Source: Aradus depressus
Taxonomy: Eukaryota > Arthropoda > Insecta > Hemiptera > Aradidae
Length of the DNA: 64,000 nucleotides
Assembly: GCA_963662175.1 (NCBI GenBank)
Contig: OY759216.1
Span: 54,391,087-54,455,086, forward strand
Direction: 5' to 3'
The notes below the pieces were generated by a model that was not told the DNA's origin, made no database searches, and worked only from the letters and a program-made list of their open reading frames with translations. How positions within the stretch are numbered: position 1 is the first letter of the stretch; every line of letters begins with the position of its first letter. The position numbers and the translations under genes are program-made. Shown piece after piece: positions 11,466 through 23,672 of this stretch.

Positions 11466-11825
11466 GTATATATCAAATAGCGAAACACGTAATTTCACAG
11501 AAAGCCTAGTCATTTTATGATACAACTTATACTGAAATAAATTTAAAATTAATAAGAAAATATTAACTGTAATAAATACAGACCCCTAAGAAATTCTGTA
11601 AATTTGAATACTGTTAACAGTTACGCCTGACTGACGCTAAAATCCGAAGGAGAAATGACGTAGAATCCGGTCAAATACGGTAAATTTTATATCATTTCAG
11701 TATACACCGCCTACGTGAAAAGAATACGTTTGTACCCGTGAAATTACGCCAACATATGCAATATGATGTATATTATACATAAGTAGGTTACCTTTTTTAC
11801 ACATAGGAAATAAAATGCAACTTAC

Positions 11826-12007
11826 TTGGCATAGTCAGCCTTGCAGTAGACAGCGAGGTCTCGAACAAAGCAGGAGGGTTCCCGATCGAGGGCTAACTGG
11901 CAAACAGAACATCGAAGGCAGTGGGTGTGCCACGTCCTGCCGGAGACCTGGAGCAGATACTTGTCGGTGATCGGTTCACAGCAGCCCGCACACAGGCAAC
12001 CCTCCGT
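11826..12007 (-). CDS. Awh: LIM-domain exon, probably Arrowhead/Lhx6-8 (LIM1)
   Basis: An internal exon of 182 bp on the minus strand. Reading from ACG at 12007, it encodes one zinc-binding LIM domain with the spacing C-X2-C-X17-H-X2-C-X2-C-X2-C-X18-C-X2-D; CAGC, WHTHC and YCKAD are visible. Residues such as EPITD, HCLRC, SCF and VYCKADY resemble the first LIM domain of Arrowhead more than Apterous, Lim1 or Lim3, judged from memory of these families. The acceptor TTGCAG ends at 12008 and the donor GTAAGT begins at 11825, so the TAA seen there is intronic. The exon begins in phase 0 and ends two bases into a codon. Arrowhead is a nuclear LIM-homeodomain transcription factor; LIM domains bind partners such as Ldb/Chip. 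LIM2, the homeodomain and the first exon are not visible, so introns are long or lie outside the window. The LIM call is very firm; the gene name is likely but not proven. Confidence 0.8.
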
Positions 12008-12184
12008 CTGCAACATAACACAAGTTAGATCCAAGAAGAAACAAGGATGACATAAGGGAATGGGTTATCTCTTTGGGTACTAGCGGTCATATCCATCAAC
12101 TAGTAGAACCATAGTCACTGACCTCGCCAATTTGACAATAAAAATTGGCGGCCAGTACAAAATGGCTTCTTTATACTTTTATTC

Positions 12185-12612
12185 TCATACTATACTGTAT
12201 TTCGATACATTCATTACATCGACAGTTATTAGGATATTTAAGTCGTACTCATCTTCTCTGATGCCCTCTCCCCTTAGGCCATTCTGGCTGAAAATTGATA
12301 AGTGTCGTCCTTATAGAGCTTTCAATTTATATTTGAAATTTCGTGTCAATATGTTCAATACAACGGCAGTTATTAGAGTTTTTGTGTTAAGCCTTACCCC
12401 TAATCCCTCCTTCCCGTTGGTCGATTTGGATAAAAATCAATTAGTGTCGTCCTTAGAGGGTTCTGGATATACATGCAGAATTTCGTGTCTTTTTTTCATA
12501 GTTGAAATCAAAAGGTCGGAAAACATGAAATTCCGTTGAAAATTGAGCATCGAATTTTTGACCGATTGCATAACTTCCCCTATACTTCGTATAGTTGGGG
12601 AAGTAAAATGTA
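12185..12612 (-). repeat. HN1 copy with intact fold-back end
   Basis: Shows two internal units (each GGCAGTTATTAG-like ... AGGTGTCGTCC-like) and the complete 5' fold-back CCCCTATACTTCGTATAG followed by TTGGGGAAGTAAAA. The outer hairpin end is missing. Confidence 0.85.
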
Positions 12613-15589
12613 ATATATATATATATATATATTTCACAATTTCAATCACGATTGAAAACTTCAGAGGACAGAAGCAACTGTTTTGTCGTTATGATTCGAA
12701 GTAGGTACAGATAGATTCCTCTTCAGAGGAGGGCCCCAGCCCTTAGCCAGAGTAATATTATAAACTTACAATCTATTTGAAAAGAAAACAATGTTTCAAT
12801 GCTAATGTAAGCCTAATGTTTATGAAATGTAAGTGTATTGCTTTTAAACTCCTATTTACTGTGATGGTTCCTACATCTCACAGCAATTAGGTAAGGGAAT
12901 AAGATCTAAATAGAAACTTAATAAAGAGTGGAATATAACAACATTTTAAATATTTGCTAAAATAGAAAATATATTGAAAACATTAAAAAAAGAAACGTTA
13001 AAAAATATATATGCAATACGTACCTACCTAGTAGAAAAATGAAAAAAAAATAATTTTCACTTGTTATAAAAGTAAAATAAAAAAAAAATAAAACATTGCA
13101 TTCTCGAAGATTATTGTTCTTTTTTATTTTATTCAACTAAGAATTAATAAGGAAGAAAAAAGAAATTAGGCTTAAAGTACATACATACGTATGTAAGTAG
13201 TCAATTTAAAGTCCATTTTATAATGAAATTGCCTTCTAAATAATAATAAATATAATTACATTCCTTTTGAGTCAACAGGCTTTGAGTTTGTTTCAGAATA
13301 TTAGTATTTGATGTTAAATTTACGCCAAGATTTAGATAAATGTTGAGGAGTTCACAGGACAGAACCCTACTTTTTTAGGTTATCATCCAACTAGTAATAA
13401 AGGAGTTGTTCTTTAAGTCGACATTGTTTCATGATTACAAACTAAAGTTAGATAATTAAAAACAGAAGTTACAATAAAAATCTCCTAGACAAATAATAAA
13501 TATACGGGTTTGAAATTACACTTAAACTACGAAGAATTAAACAGTCAGCTGACACCAGTGTTGCTACTTTAGCGTTTGTCTTTAATACCTACTCAAATAA
13601 TTTGTTTTAATTATGCAAAAAGCTTATTATTTGAAGTGTGTACCATTCTAAAAATAATTTGTTTTTATATTGTAAAATGATTTACTAAAAAAAAAAAATT
13701 GTAATGGAAGTAATTCGGTTGAAAAACAAATATGTACATACAAACGACAACACTGATTGACAGTAGAACTAACTGACAAAAGCAGTTTGCTTTAATTATT
13801 TTTTTAAGTGAATTTTACTAGTTGAGTAATAACCAAAAACAATAGGATTTTGTCCGGCGAACTAACATTTATTCAAAATTTTGTGTAAATCTGAGACGAG
13901 ATGCATGAAATATTTAACACACAAAAGAACTCAAATCCTGCGTCTCTCCTTGTCCTGAGTCAAAGAAAATCATCTGAGATTTCCATTAGAGAAAATGCAG
14001 TTATTTGAGTATCCTATCTATTAGCTGAATTTAATGAATATTATTATATATTGTCCAATAATATTTAAAATGTTGATTCATTTTAATTATCCAGCTAACT
14101 GTAAAAGGGTATGAATTTAATAGGTCAGAAATTCACTTCAAAACAAGAAAATAAATAAAATAAAAAGAAGGAAGAACGATATAAGGAACACTAGTTGGCA
14201 GAATTCGATGAAAATGTGTAAGAAGCAACAAGTTATTTACTGAACTTTGATGAAGAGATTTAAAGAAATTCTTTGGAGAATAATAAAAGATAATAGTCAA
14301 TAACAATGAGGGATATATATATACGAATTTTAGAAGGATAATCCATTAATATCCATCAAAACAACAAGTGAATATAATAATTTTTATTTAAATAGACAAT
14401 ATTATTTATTATAAAAGACGTAGATAATAGTTTGAAATCTATTATTAAGAAATAGTAAGAAGAAGCAATCAAAAAAGAAAGGAAAAGTAAATGTATAAAC
14501 AGTCTAAAAAGTAAGGCAGTGAAAAACAAAACCCGATCGTAATTACCATCAGGTGACACCAAAAGGGACATAGTCACACTCACGTTTCAGACGGTGCCGA
14601 GAATTTACGTTTGTTTGGTCTCAAAAATGGATATATATAAAATAGTATGAAGTGTCTGTTCGAGTGAAAAATTACAAACCAAATGGAAATAGAAAATTAA
14701 GAAAACACTAATATGACGTCATATGGTAAATATTTATTTGCTATTATGATGAGAATCAATCTCAATTTTTTTTATTTCAATATATTTTTAGTTTTATATT
14801 TTCAAGATGATTTGATTGTTTTTTAAATGTTCTTTCTATTCGACTCTAAGTTATCTCAAACGTTAGAACTTGCGACTTGGACGAACTTAACAACCATGGA
14901 TTGATACCAATAGCCGGACTATTTTTCGTGTTGACCGGTTTTTCGGTCGAGTTGATGTTGGGCTTCATTCTCACCCGTAACTTGGGTGAAAAGTAAGTAA
15001 TTTTGCTCACTTTTATGGGTATAAATAACTTTTCAAATAATAAAAAGGTAAATTTTCTTGAGACAATTTGTTTACGTGTTTAAACAAACAAAAGTTCACA
15101 AAAACGTTAAATAAAACATTGAATTAGCAAATTTCCTAGCATCCTTAAACGTTCTACTCAAACATCAAACAAAGGGTATGTGACATCACCCAACACTCTG
15201 GCTGAACCTTAAATGAAATGTTTTTTAACTATGAGAAGAGTCGAAATTTCTTCTAAACTCCTTATTCTTACTTAACATTTAATATTAATAATTTTCTGGA
15301 AACCAATGTTTCTGGATGGCATCTCATTAAAATTTTTGATGTATATAATTGGTAAGATGTAACGTAAAATCAATTTTGTACTGTAGGCAGGATTCCTCAA
15401 AGTCTGTCTAGCTTAATCTCTTTAGACTTTGTTGATAAACCCATTAAGAGCTTAACTCAAATTAGATTTTATAAAACATTTTTTTAAATTCCAATACTTT
15501 TATAGGGTAGGTTAAATGATCGTATTAAATTCAATATTATTCAGTAATTTTTTTATTATAAATAACCCTTCTTTTATATTTTTTATTGC
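12613..15589. other. AT-rich stretch without recognised genes
   Basis: About 3 kb, very AT-rich, with a TA microsatellite at 12614-12632 and A tracts. I see no coding exon, RNA or known repeat. It lies 5' of the LIM exon on the transcribed strand, so it may be intron. Confidence 0.4.
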
Positions 15590-15790
15590 ACCCGATAAAA
15601 TGAATGTATCGACATGCAATTTTATATACCTACATATGTCCAAAACCCGGTAAAGACGACAAATATTGATTTTTGGTCAAATACGCCAGAGGGAAGAAAA
15701 TTAAATTAAAAAGGCTTAGTAGAAAAAAAGCAATAAGCCTATGTGATGAATGTATGTTCAGATCAAAAATTAATGTTATCACATTAACGG
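15590..15790 (+). repeat. HN1 internal fragment
   Basis: ACCCGATAAAATGAATGTATC and GACGACAAATATTGATTTTTGG match the HN1 internal unit; a second degraded unit follows. Confidence 0.6.
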
Positions 15791-15809
15791 CTGATCGGAT
15801 TTTCACGAT

Positions 15810-16995
15810 ACTTCACACAGCATCCTTATAAGGCCGGTTACAATTGACGGAGTTTGAATCAAAGTGGTCCAAGTGACATTTTTAAAACTTTTGAAGAAAC
15901 TGTGCATCAAGTTCTTAACTGATTTAAAAAATCTATAATTTATCGAAACCGGGAATACTTTGTCTTCTGCTTTTATGGTGAAAGTTGCTATTAGCAAACC
16001 ATAAAATTGAATAAAAATCTTAATTTAAAGGTCACTATTGATATGTTTAAGTTACTTGTTCAAGTCACCAAAATAGTATAAGTGATTTGCCATTAGAAAC
16101 TGTTTTCCTGAACAGAACTATCATTTTTGTACCCGATTATGGACTTAAAGAAAAATTTTCAAAAATGTCACTTGGACCATTTTGATTCTAACCCCGTCAA
16201 TTACTAACCGGACCACATCGGGTAACCTGCTAGTTGATAAATGAATTAATGAAATTAAACTCTCTACAATTATATTGTATTATACAAAACCTTCTTTTTC
16301 TTTATGAGCAATGTATGTTAAAGAGTCTTATTATATAAGGTTACATCTAGAATGGGACTTGGATGGGAGAGAGACAAACTGTAATAATAATAAATAAAAA
16401 ACAAATGAGAAGAAAAATGTAAAAAGTAAAAAAAAAAAAGTAGGAATTCCACCTAAATAAGTGTATAAAGTGAGTCAATAAGATGTGTGAGTTAAGTGGA
16501 GACCGTAAAACTGTCTTCACATCTCTATCAGAGATCTCTCTAGGAGATCCTCCCCGGAATACAGACCTACCTACCTCCTACAATTATGTTAATTCCCTTG
16601 TCTAACTCAACTCTTCTCTTCTACATTCTAAGATTTTTCCTAAACTTTTTTTTATTTTCTATGCATTTTTTTGACGGTTCTGTCACAACAGTATTATAAT
16701 TTAGGCTTCCTGTCCCATTATGAAGAAGAAAAAAATAAATAATTAATAATAATATTTGAGAGAAGCGTAATGTCACACATGGAAGGGGATCGTAGGTGAA
16801 TAATGCATTTATGTATTAATAAATGTACAGAGTGTAATTTATATACACAATACTGAGTATATTCTACAGTATGCTTCCTAATAAAGTTATTGTCAAAAAA
16901 CATGTTTTTTGGGCAATAATGAGTTATATCTATACTAGTTTTTATTTTGGAATAAAATAGATCTAAGCAAATGTTGTAAAGCGTAGGTTCAATTA
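15810..16995. other. AT-rich stretch; inverted 25-base match
   Basis: AAAGTGGTCCAAGTGACATTTTT-like sequence near 15868 recurs inverted near 16158 (GTCACTTGGACCATTTTGA), followed by GACGG/CCGTC blocks. This suggests the two arms, near 15820-15905 and 16150-16215, of a decayed inverted-repeat element. No gene seen. Confidence 0.4.
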
Positions 16996-16997
16996 AA

Positions 16998-17617
16998 AAA
17001 AGTCGTTGATGAATCACCGGCAGTGTACTTCCCCAACACAAATTAATCAATTATGTTTCCGCTCTCCCTTTAAAGTCAATCGGCCGTTTGAACTAAAGCT
17101 CAATATTTGACTTACATAGGGGCTTCTGAATCCTCATATTAAATTGTGTGTCGATATATTCATTACCTCGGCAGTTATTGAGATTTCTGAGTTGAGCCTA
17201 CCTCTGATCCCCTCCCCTTCGACTGATTCCGCTGAAAATAATAGTTTTCCTTATAGGGCTTTGCATTTAGATATGAAATTTTTTGTCAATGTATACCTAC
17301 ATTAGAACGATAGTTATTAGAGTTTTTGTGTTAAGCCTCCCCCCGAATCCTCCTTTTCCTTTAGCAGATTTGACTAAAAATCAATAGATATCATCATTAA
17401 AGGGATCTGGATACACATACAAAATTTCGTGTCGATACGGTCATTCTATCGGTAGTTATCGTGTTCACAGACACAGACACGCAGAACATTTTTTTTTCTC
17501 ATATTTAGAACCAGGAGGTCGGACAACATGAAATTCCATTCAAAACTAGACATCGAATTTCTCACCGATTACATAACTTCCCCTATACTTTTTATATTTT
17601 ATGTTTGAGGAAGTAAC
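16998..17617 (-). repeat. HN1 full-length copy, about 620 bp
   Basis: The best structural example. Left end: A-rich flank, AGTCGTTGATGAATCACCGG (terminal hairpin), GTGTACTTCCCCAACAC (subterminal repeat). Middle: three diverged units of about 110-130 bp, each with ...TTCATT...GGCAGTTATT... and ...AATCAATAG.... Right end: TAACTTCCCCTATAC, a decayed fold-back and GAGGAAGTAA. It encodes no protein. The layout is that of HINE-type Helentron derivatives. Confidence 0.85.
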
Positions 17618-17859
17618 AGTGTACTCATACGTTTTGTTCAACAAACTTGAGAAATTACAACAAACACTTTTCATTTTATTAACTTTTTCAAGTGTGTACT
17701 TCAAAAATGAAGAAAAAAATTTAATGGTACGTACAATTAAACGTTTTCCTTCCATAAGAAAAAAAAATCTTTGTATTTGTATATTAATTTTTATTATTTA
17801 TTTATTTTGCAATTTATTTATTATATAATAATTGATAACATTCATTTCAATTCTTCACA

Positions 17860-18155
17860 CCAGATAAATGTATCAGCAAGAAATGTTATATGCTGATCCA
17901 AAACCCCTCCAGAGCGGTCAAAGGAGAGGAACGATCAGAGGAGGGGGCTTACAACATGACAACCTCTAATATCTGCCAAAGTTATGAATGCATCGACACA
18001 ATTTTGTAACTGCATTAAATGCATTGATACAATTTTATAGGTGGATTGAGATGTCTCTGTTTAAGACAATTATTGATTTTCAACCAAATCGTGGGGAGAG
18101 CGAGAACTTGACTGATTGATTCGTGCTGAGGAGGACATTGCTGGAGATTAACTCA
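17860..18155 (+). repeat. HN1 3' two-thirds
   Basis: Two internal units, then GGGAGAGCGAGAACTTGACTG and GTGCTGAGGAGGACATTG; the terminal hairpin is eroded. Confidence 0.7.
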
Positions 18156-18589
18156 CTGACTTTTTCTTATCTTTACCCCTGGATTCAATCGTTGTTTTTC
18201 TATTATATTGACGTGAAATATAAGGTTGGAAGCACTGTTACTACAAATTTCAACGTATAAGAGAAGTTATAGAATTAGGTCTACTGCTAAGCCTTGAATA
18301 CAAGGATTAGTACTCAAGGAAAAAAAAACATAAAAATAAAAAGCCGAGTAGTAGTTGTTTTTCTCCTATCTATTACTGACGGTGGTAGAACACATTAGTG
18401 ACAGGTGCCAGGAGGTTGTTGTATAGGTGGGAAGTATCGTCTTGGGAGGTGAAGGACTCTGAAAGAAAGAGAGAAGGCTGAAGAACATACAAGGATCAAC
18501 TATTCCGAAGATGTAAGCCGGGGGGAGAAGGGAAAAAACTGTTTAAAATGATAAAGAGACGAGGTAAACAGAGAGGACGGCAGGGACAA

Positions 18590-19270
18590 AGACGGACAGG
18601 TCTTCGGCAATGTAGATATTGGGTCAATGCTGCTCAAGGGCGAAGTTCCAAAGTTCGTCAACGTTCAACCTCTTCTCTCTTGGGGGTGTCTCAAGGAAGC
18701 ATCCTAAGTCCCATTTTGTACACAGTTTACACCCCACAACTATGACTTTTACTTAGGCTGACGTTAAATATATCCCTTCCCCACAGATCCTGATCCAATT
18801 AATTCGTCTCCAGGATATTCATAAATGGTGTACATAAGTCCTAATATTCCTCTTTCTTGAACCGCTATTTGGGTCTACATTGGGGGTGTACCTGGATAGT
18901 AGACTTATTAATTAATGATATGGACTGCTGCGACGCATACTCAACTTATGGACTACTTGGAGTTATGAATATAACTAAATATTTATAAAACAATTTTATG
19001 ACCCATCTGGTTTTAGTCCTCAGACGCATGGCAAGAGCTTTTTTATATTCCTAACTAAATCCTCCTCAAAAATATGAACAATTCTTATGTACAAGATATA
19101 ATCCAAAAAATCCCATACGAAGCCAAGTAACCATTGTCACTCTCTCACAAAACGCCTGTCCTCGCTACCAGCTATGGAATGAACATGCTTAGACAGTGGA
19201 CACCTCTCATGTATTCTTGTTTTATATTATATTTTGGCACATATTTCATTTATATATTGTATAGATTGTG
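18590..19270 (+). pseudogene. LINE reverse-transcriptase fragment (Jockey-like)
   Basis: A non-LTR reverse transcriptase remnant. The peptide YWVNAAQGRSSKVRQR leads into GVSQGSILSPILYTVYT (18682-18732), the conserved V-PQGS-LSP-LY block before the catalytic FADD motif. That motif is degraded to AD near 18758. Further pieces in other frames read LQDIHKWCT and STLGVYLDSRLIN, matching the thumb region of Jockey-type enzymes. Stops and frameshifts leave it inactive. It ends near an A-rich tract (19280-19300) that may be the original tail. Confidence 0.8.
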
Positions 19271-19345
19271 GTTTTTTAAAAAAAAGTAAATAAATATAGA
19301 TTGAGAATACTACAATTTCATAGGAGACGTCCTAACTACGACACT

Positions 19346-19768
19346 ACATATGTGAATCACCAGCAATGTACTTCCCCAGTGAGAATCCTCCCTTCCCTTC
19401 GGCCCTTTTGGCTGAAAACCAATAGGTGTCGTCCTTAGAAGGTTTTCAATATGAAATTTTGTGTCAACACATTCATTACAACAGCAGTTATTAGACTTTT
19501 TGCATTAAATCTTCCCCCTAATCTCCTTCTTCTCTTAAGCCGATTATCCTGAAAATTGATAGGTGTCATCCTCACGGGTTTGTAGATACATATATAAAAT
19601 TTAGTATCGATATAATTATTCTATCGACAGTTATCGTGTTCGCAGACCCACAGATAAGATATTTTTTTCACTTTTGGAATCAGAAGGATTGGAAAACATG
19701 AAATTCCGGTGAAAGCTCTACATTAAATTTATGACCGATTACGTAACTTCCCCCGTACTTAAGTAAAA
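19346..19768 (-). repeat. HN1 copy, nearly full length
   Basis: GTGAATCACCAGCAATGTACT and TTCCCCAGTGAG at left, internal units, then GATTACGTAACTTCCCCCG at right. The first internal segment is deleted. Confidence 0.8.
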
Positions 19769-19784
19769 TGGCATCGGAAAGGAA

Positions 19785-20030
19785 ATGTATAATTCGGTAG
19801 CCAGAGCCGTGCAGACCCTATGGCGAAGGAGTGCCAAAAAGCTCATAATAGGGGTGGCCGCCAGAAGACAAATGAAGATATCATATCAAGCCAGTTGGTA
19901 CCCTGATCTTGTAGAGAGACCGACGGGCCTTTTGTTATTATCTATCGAAAGTGATCTCTTGAATTCTATTGACACAAAACGTGCTGTAGAAAATGTTGCT
20001 TCCATTAAGGCCAGAAGAGCCATGCTTTGA
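19785..20030 (+). pseudogene. Possible hAT-type transposase C-terminal fragment
   Basis: A short frame of 81 codons ending at TGA (20028-20030). Its end, LLLLSIESDLLNSIDTKRAV followed by ENVASIKARRAML, resembles the C-terminal dimerisation tail of hAT-like or ZMYM1/THAP-associated transposases (pattern L-SIE-----D----FA--KARK). Only this tail is present; the catalytic part is absent, and an HN1 copy adjoins at left. Alternatives are chance or a retrogene fragment. The match rests on memory of the family. Confidence 0.4.
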
Positions 20031-20267
20031 TTACAATTTTCTTTTATTTAATAATTGACTATTTGTGATAAATGTTTCTAGTTTTATTTGAGAAAAAGAA
20101 TTGATTTGTGTTCCTTAAAAACTACTTTACTAAAGTAAAAGTTGTGCTCATAAAAAAAATCTATTATTAAGTTTTTTAATATTACCTATATCAAAGTTTA
20201 TTACAAAAAGTAAATTTTATATGTACATTGTACATAGGTAATAATTACGTTTAATAGTTCATAATAT

Positions 20268-20352
20268 AATGTTTGGAAATAAAATATTGTTGTTGTTACA
20301 CATATTGTTAATGTTTGAAAATAAAATATTGTTGTTGTTACACATATTATTA
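20268..20352. repeat. 42-bp tandem duplication
   Basis: AATGTTTGGAAATAAAATAT then TGTTGTTGTTACACATATTG is repeated once with one or two changes. Confidence 0.85.
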
Positions 20353-20794
20353 ATTTCCTTTCTCAAGTATTTATTTGGAAAATAAAAATAACTAACTTAT
20401 TCAAAATGTAAAGGAGAAAATCATAAAAACATTCGGTACTTTAATTGTAGAGGGGGGAGGGGGGGCGTTATCGTTATTTGCACACGGGCGGCCAATACTC
20501 GTTGCACGGCCCTGTCGGTAGCACTCCTGGGTACATTTGAAAGTGAATGATGAGATTGAGCTGGTAGCCGCAGTTGTTAATGGAGGCGCCACTAGTTATA
20601 ATGAGCCCAGGGTATGCATACTGTGTTCAGCAGTAAGCTATCTAGCAGCATCTCTTCGTACTTTCTATCTCCTATGTGATATCTGTCTTTCATTGCTTAC
20701 TTCATACTTCAACCAATCCACCACTAATAGCCAACTCCATTTTATGAATTGAAGAACAAGAAGAAAGTGATGAAGATGCACAATATAAGTTTAC

Positions 20795-21108
20795 GCTCCC
20801 CTCTTAAACTGATTGACTGATTTAGCTGAATATTTATAGACGCCTTACTCATATTAAATGTAGCGTCCGATACATTCATTACTCCGGCGTTTAGTAATAT
20901 TTTTGTGTTACGCCCCCACTTTCCTTGACTGATAATCAACAGGTGTCGTCCTTATGGGGTACTTGATACACGTACAAAATTTCTTGTGAATATATTCGTT
21001 ATCTATATCATTAGTTATCGTGTCCACAAGAACACAGAGACATGAAAATATTTAATTTTTGAATTTAGGAGGTCAGAAAACATGATATTTTGCTAAAAAA
21101 TTAACATG
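20795..21108 (-). repeat. HN1 copy without its 5' fold-back
   Basis: CGCTCCCCTCTTAAACTGAT, CATTACTCCGGCGTTTAG, AGGTGTCGTCCTTATGG and GGAGGTCAGAAAACATGA are in HN1 order; it stops before the CTTCCCC end. Confidence 0.7.
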
Positions 21109-21996
21109 AATTCTTCAACACCTAACTCCTTAAAGTTTATTATTTTCGCCCGAGCGTTAAAATATGCTCTAGGTTCACGTGGTCTTATATGCTGTTACTT
21201 TTCTAGTGAAGGCATCTTCGTGTGTAACTACAAACCCTTCAGGGCAACCATTAAAAGCCGAAGTACCATACATAAAAGGGTCGTTTCGACATCTCCTGTT
21301 CCTGTGTTCAACTGTGCCCACGTTTCTCCAAGAACGAGTAATGGTTACGAATCTGATCTAAACATGGACGATGGACATTACCCTTCTTAGATGTTTAGCA
21401 GTTCCGCAGCTTCTTGAATCGTTATAAACAGACTGTTATTCAAATATTTCTTATGAATTGAGTATGTGAAAGGATATTATTTATATCAATTGAATATTCC
21501 GCCCAATTATGATTAATTCAGTCAGATATGTTGTTTTTGCCCCCATTTTATGTACCTAATATGACTGAATTCATGCAAGCACGCTTGTTTTCAAAAATTG
21601 CGTTATACTTAAACGTGATTTTCCAGCGATAACGCAGAACGCTTTTACTACCATTTGACCTCTAACAATAAGTCTCCTCAAACATGAAAATTAAGGCATT
21701 TTTTAGTAGTTTTGAAATATTATGAAATAGTCTAACAATAAATAAATGAATTTCATAACCGTACAGAATATTGATCTTTTTAAAAAGAAAAACACCATTT
21801 TTGGAAACAAGCGTGCAAGTTGCTTTTTTGAAATTTGTAATACTCGATAATATGTAATGGGGCAACGAGATGCTTCACAAGAACGGGCTGGCATCCAACG
21901 AATAATCTCTTTCATAGCGACCACCATCCATTAGTTACTATTAACCCAACATCCAGAGCTCTATGTACCACCCCATCAGATTAGTAGGTTAGGTTT

Positions 21997-22269
21997 TATG
22001 ACTCATGCCCGGGCTTTAACTACGAGGTCATATCGCCTCCTACCAGAGCGCTCTTTCGTCACACCGGTGGACATGAACCCGACTCTACTGAGGGAGTTTT
22101 ACATTTTGCCTACTCTAAATTTTTATTAACCTAGGGTAGGGATCATTAACGAGTACCTGACATCGTACAGGCTCGGGACCATCGCTTAATGTTCTATCCG
22201 AAGGACGGCGTGCTTATGTTTATTTTACCTCCTAGATAAAGTAAACTAACCCACGATTTTGAGCTCAGA
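21997..22269 (-). repeat. SN1 SINE with TTAGG-type tail
   Basis: GGTTAGGTTTTATGACTCATG, then the full SN1 body to GATTTTGAGCTCAGAATC; the tRNA head is truncated. On the SINE strand the tail reads CATAAAACCTAACCTA. Confidence 0.85.
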
Positions 22270-22856
22270 ATCAGATTAGTAGGTTTACCTTCTGTGTTAG
22301 TTCGCTACCTACCTCTCCCGAGACTGACCCCCGATCCAGAAACGTTTAGTTCTAACGAGAGGATGGCGGGTGACAAAACATAGAATGAGTGCCCTCTGAC
22401 GACTCATAGGAAACATGAGATATTTACGAATCTTGGTGAATGTCGACATTTTTGAATCGGTATTGTTGTTTTTGATAGTCCTGGGTTCACTGTTTGCATT
22501 ATAACAAATGTCAATGCTTACCCTAATTCCTCACATTGCCTGCTAGATCAGAAATATCCATTATGAAGTTGAACAAACTGGGGCGGTATAAGTTACAACT
22601 CTTGTGGTTGGTGACTACGGGTGAGAGGAAGAAGAGAATGGCTGTTGGCTGAAGGAAGGCCGGCCTTGCTAACGGCTCCTGGACTCGCCTCCCCTCCATG
22701 TCTATCCACCCTCCTGTATGTGTATCGAGGGGTGGGGGGAGGCAGGTGGGGGGCACCAAACAATATGGCACCCGTTCCATATGCTACATGGCATCATGTA
22801 GGGTGGCTCCATGTAGCACCCCATCATCACATCATCCCTCCTCCCAACCCCATATT

Positions 22857-23112
22857 TTTACTTCCTCAGCTACACCAAGTATAGAGGAAGTTATGTAATC
22901 GGTCAGAAATTCGAAGATGATACCAACTGAATTTCATGTTTTTTCGACCTCCTGATCCCAAAAATAAAAAATTAAATTCGCTGTACCTATGTCTGTGAGC
23001 ACGATGAGCCCCGATAGAATGAATGTATCGACACGAAATTTTAAAACAATTTGGTTGTGATTAATTCGTCCTGGGGAAGTACTTTGCGAGTGATTCACCG
23101 ACTACTTGTTGT
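22857..23112 (+). repeat. HN1 internal-deletion copy
   Basis: Both ends present: TACTTCCTCAGCTACACC, AAGTATAGAGGAAGTTATG (fold-back) and CTGGGGAAGTACTTTGCGAG with TGATTCACCGACTAC. The middle is shortened to one unit. Confidence 0.8.
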
Positions 23113-23334
23113 CAATTTTGTATGATGGAATATCGATAGGGAAGCCTTTCTTTTCAACGATAGTCTGAAACCAGGCTAATAGACTTCAAATTAGATGTAG
23201 TTGTCCACCTTTAAGTTACATTGAACCATTTTCAGTGCTAGTTCCGTCATTTTTCAAACTTTTTCCAACATATTTGACTCTTAATTAAGGTTAATTAATT
23301 GTTTTAAGGTTGCTGTGGGCGTGCAGAAGTTAAT

Positions 23335-23386
23335 TAAGGAACACAGAACTGTTTCAGTTTTAACAAACTGTGTGTTCCTTTTTCTA
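23335..23386. other. Hairpin AAGGAACACA.../...TGTGTTCCTT
   Basis: Imperfect arms of about 17 bases around a short loop. Function unknown. Confidence 0.5.
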
Positions 23387-23483
23387 ACATCAGGATACCC
23401 ATAACAACCTACAAAAAATCTTTATTAACCAATCAGTCAAGTTTGTTGGAAAAATGACAGCAAGGAAGATTATCGAATAGAGT

Positions 23484-23672
23484 TCGCGCGAATGGATATA
23501 TCGACACGATAATTTATATACTCCTGCCGATTTTCAGTTAAAAGTCCTTGAGTAAGACATCTATCAATTTTCCAGCAAATCGGAAAATTAGTTTCAAAGG
23601 GAGAGTGAGAACTTGGTTGATTAATTCGTTCTGAGGAAAAGTATATTGCAGATGATTCACCGACGACCCTTA
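23484..23672 (+). repeat. HN1 3' part
   Basis: ATATATCGACACGATAATTT..., GAGAACTTGGTTGATTAATTC and GATTCACCGACGACC are the HN1 3' third. Confidence 0.75.

Noticed and set aside
11822..12034. Complete 70-residue LIM protein starting at ATG 12034
   Set aside because: The first residues and final TAA fall in introns; consensus acceptor and donor define the exon as 11826-12007.
12580..12602. loxP-like site (TATACGAAGTATA)
   Set aside because: The palindrome is the conserved HN1 5' fold-back, present in several copies; no recombinase context.
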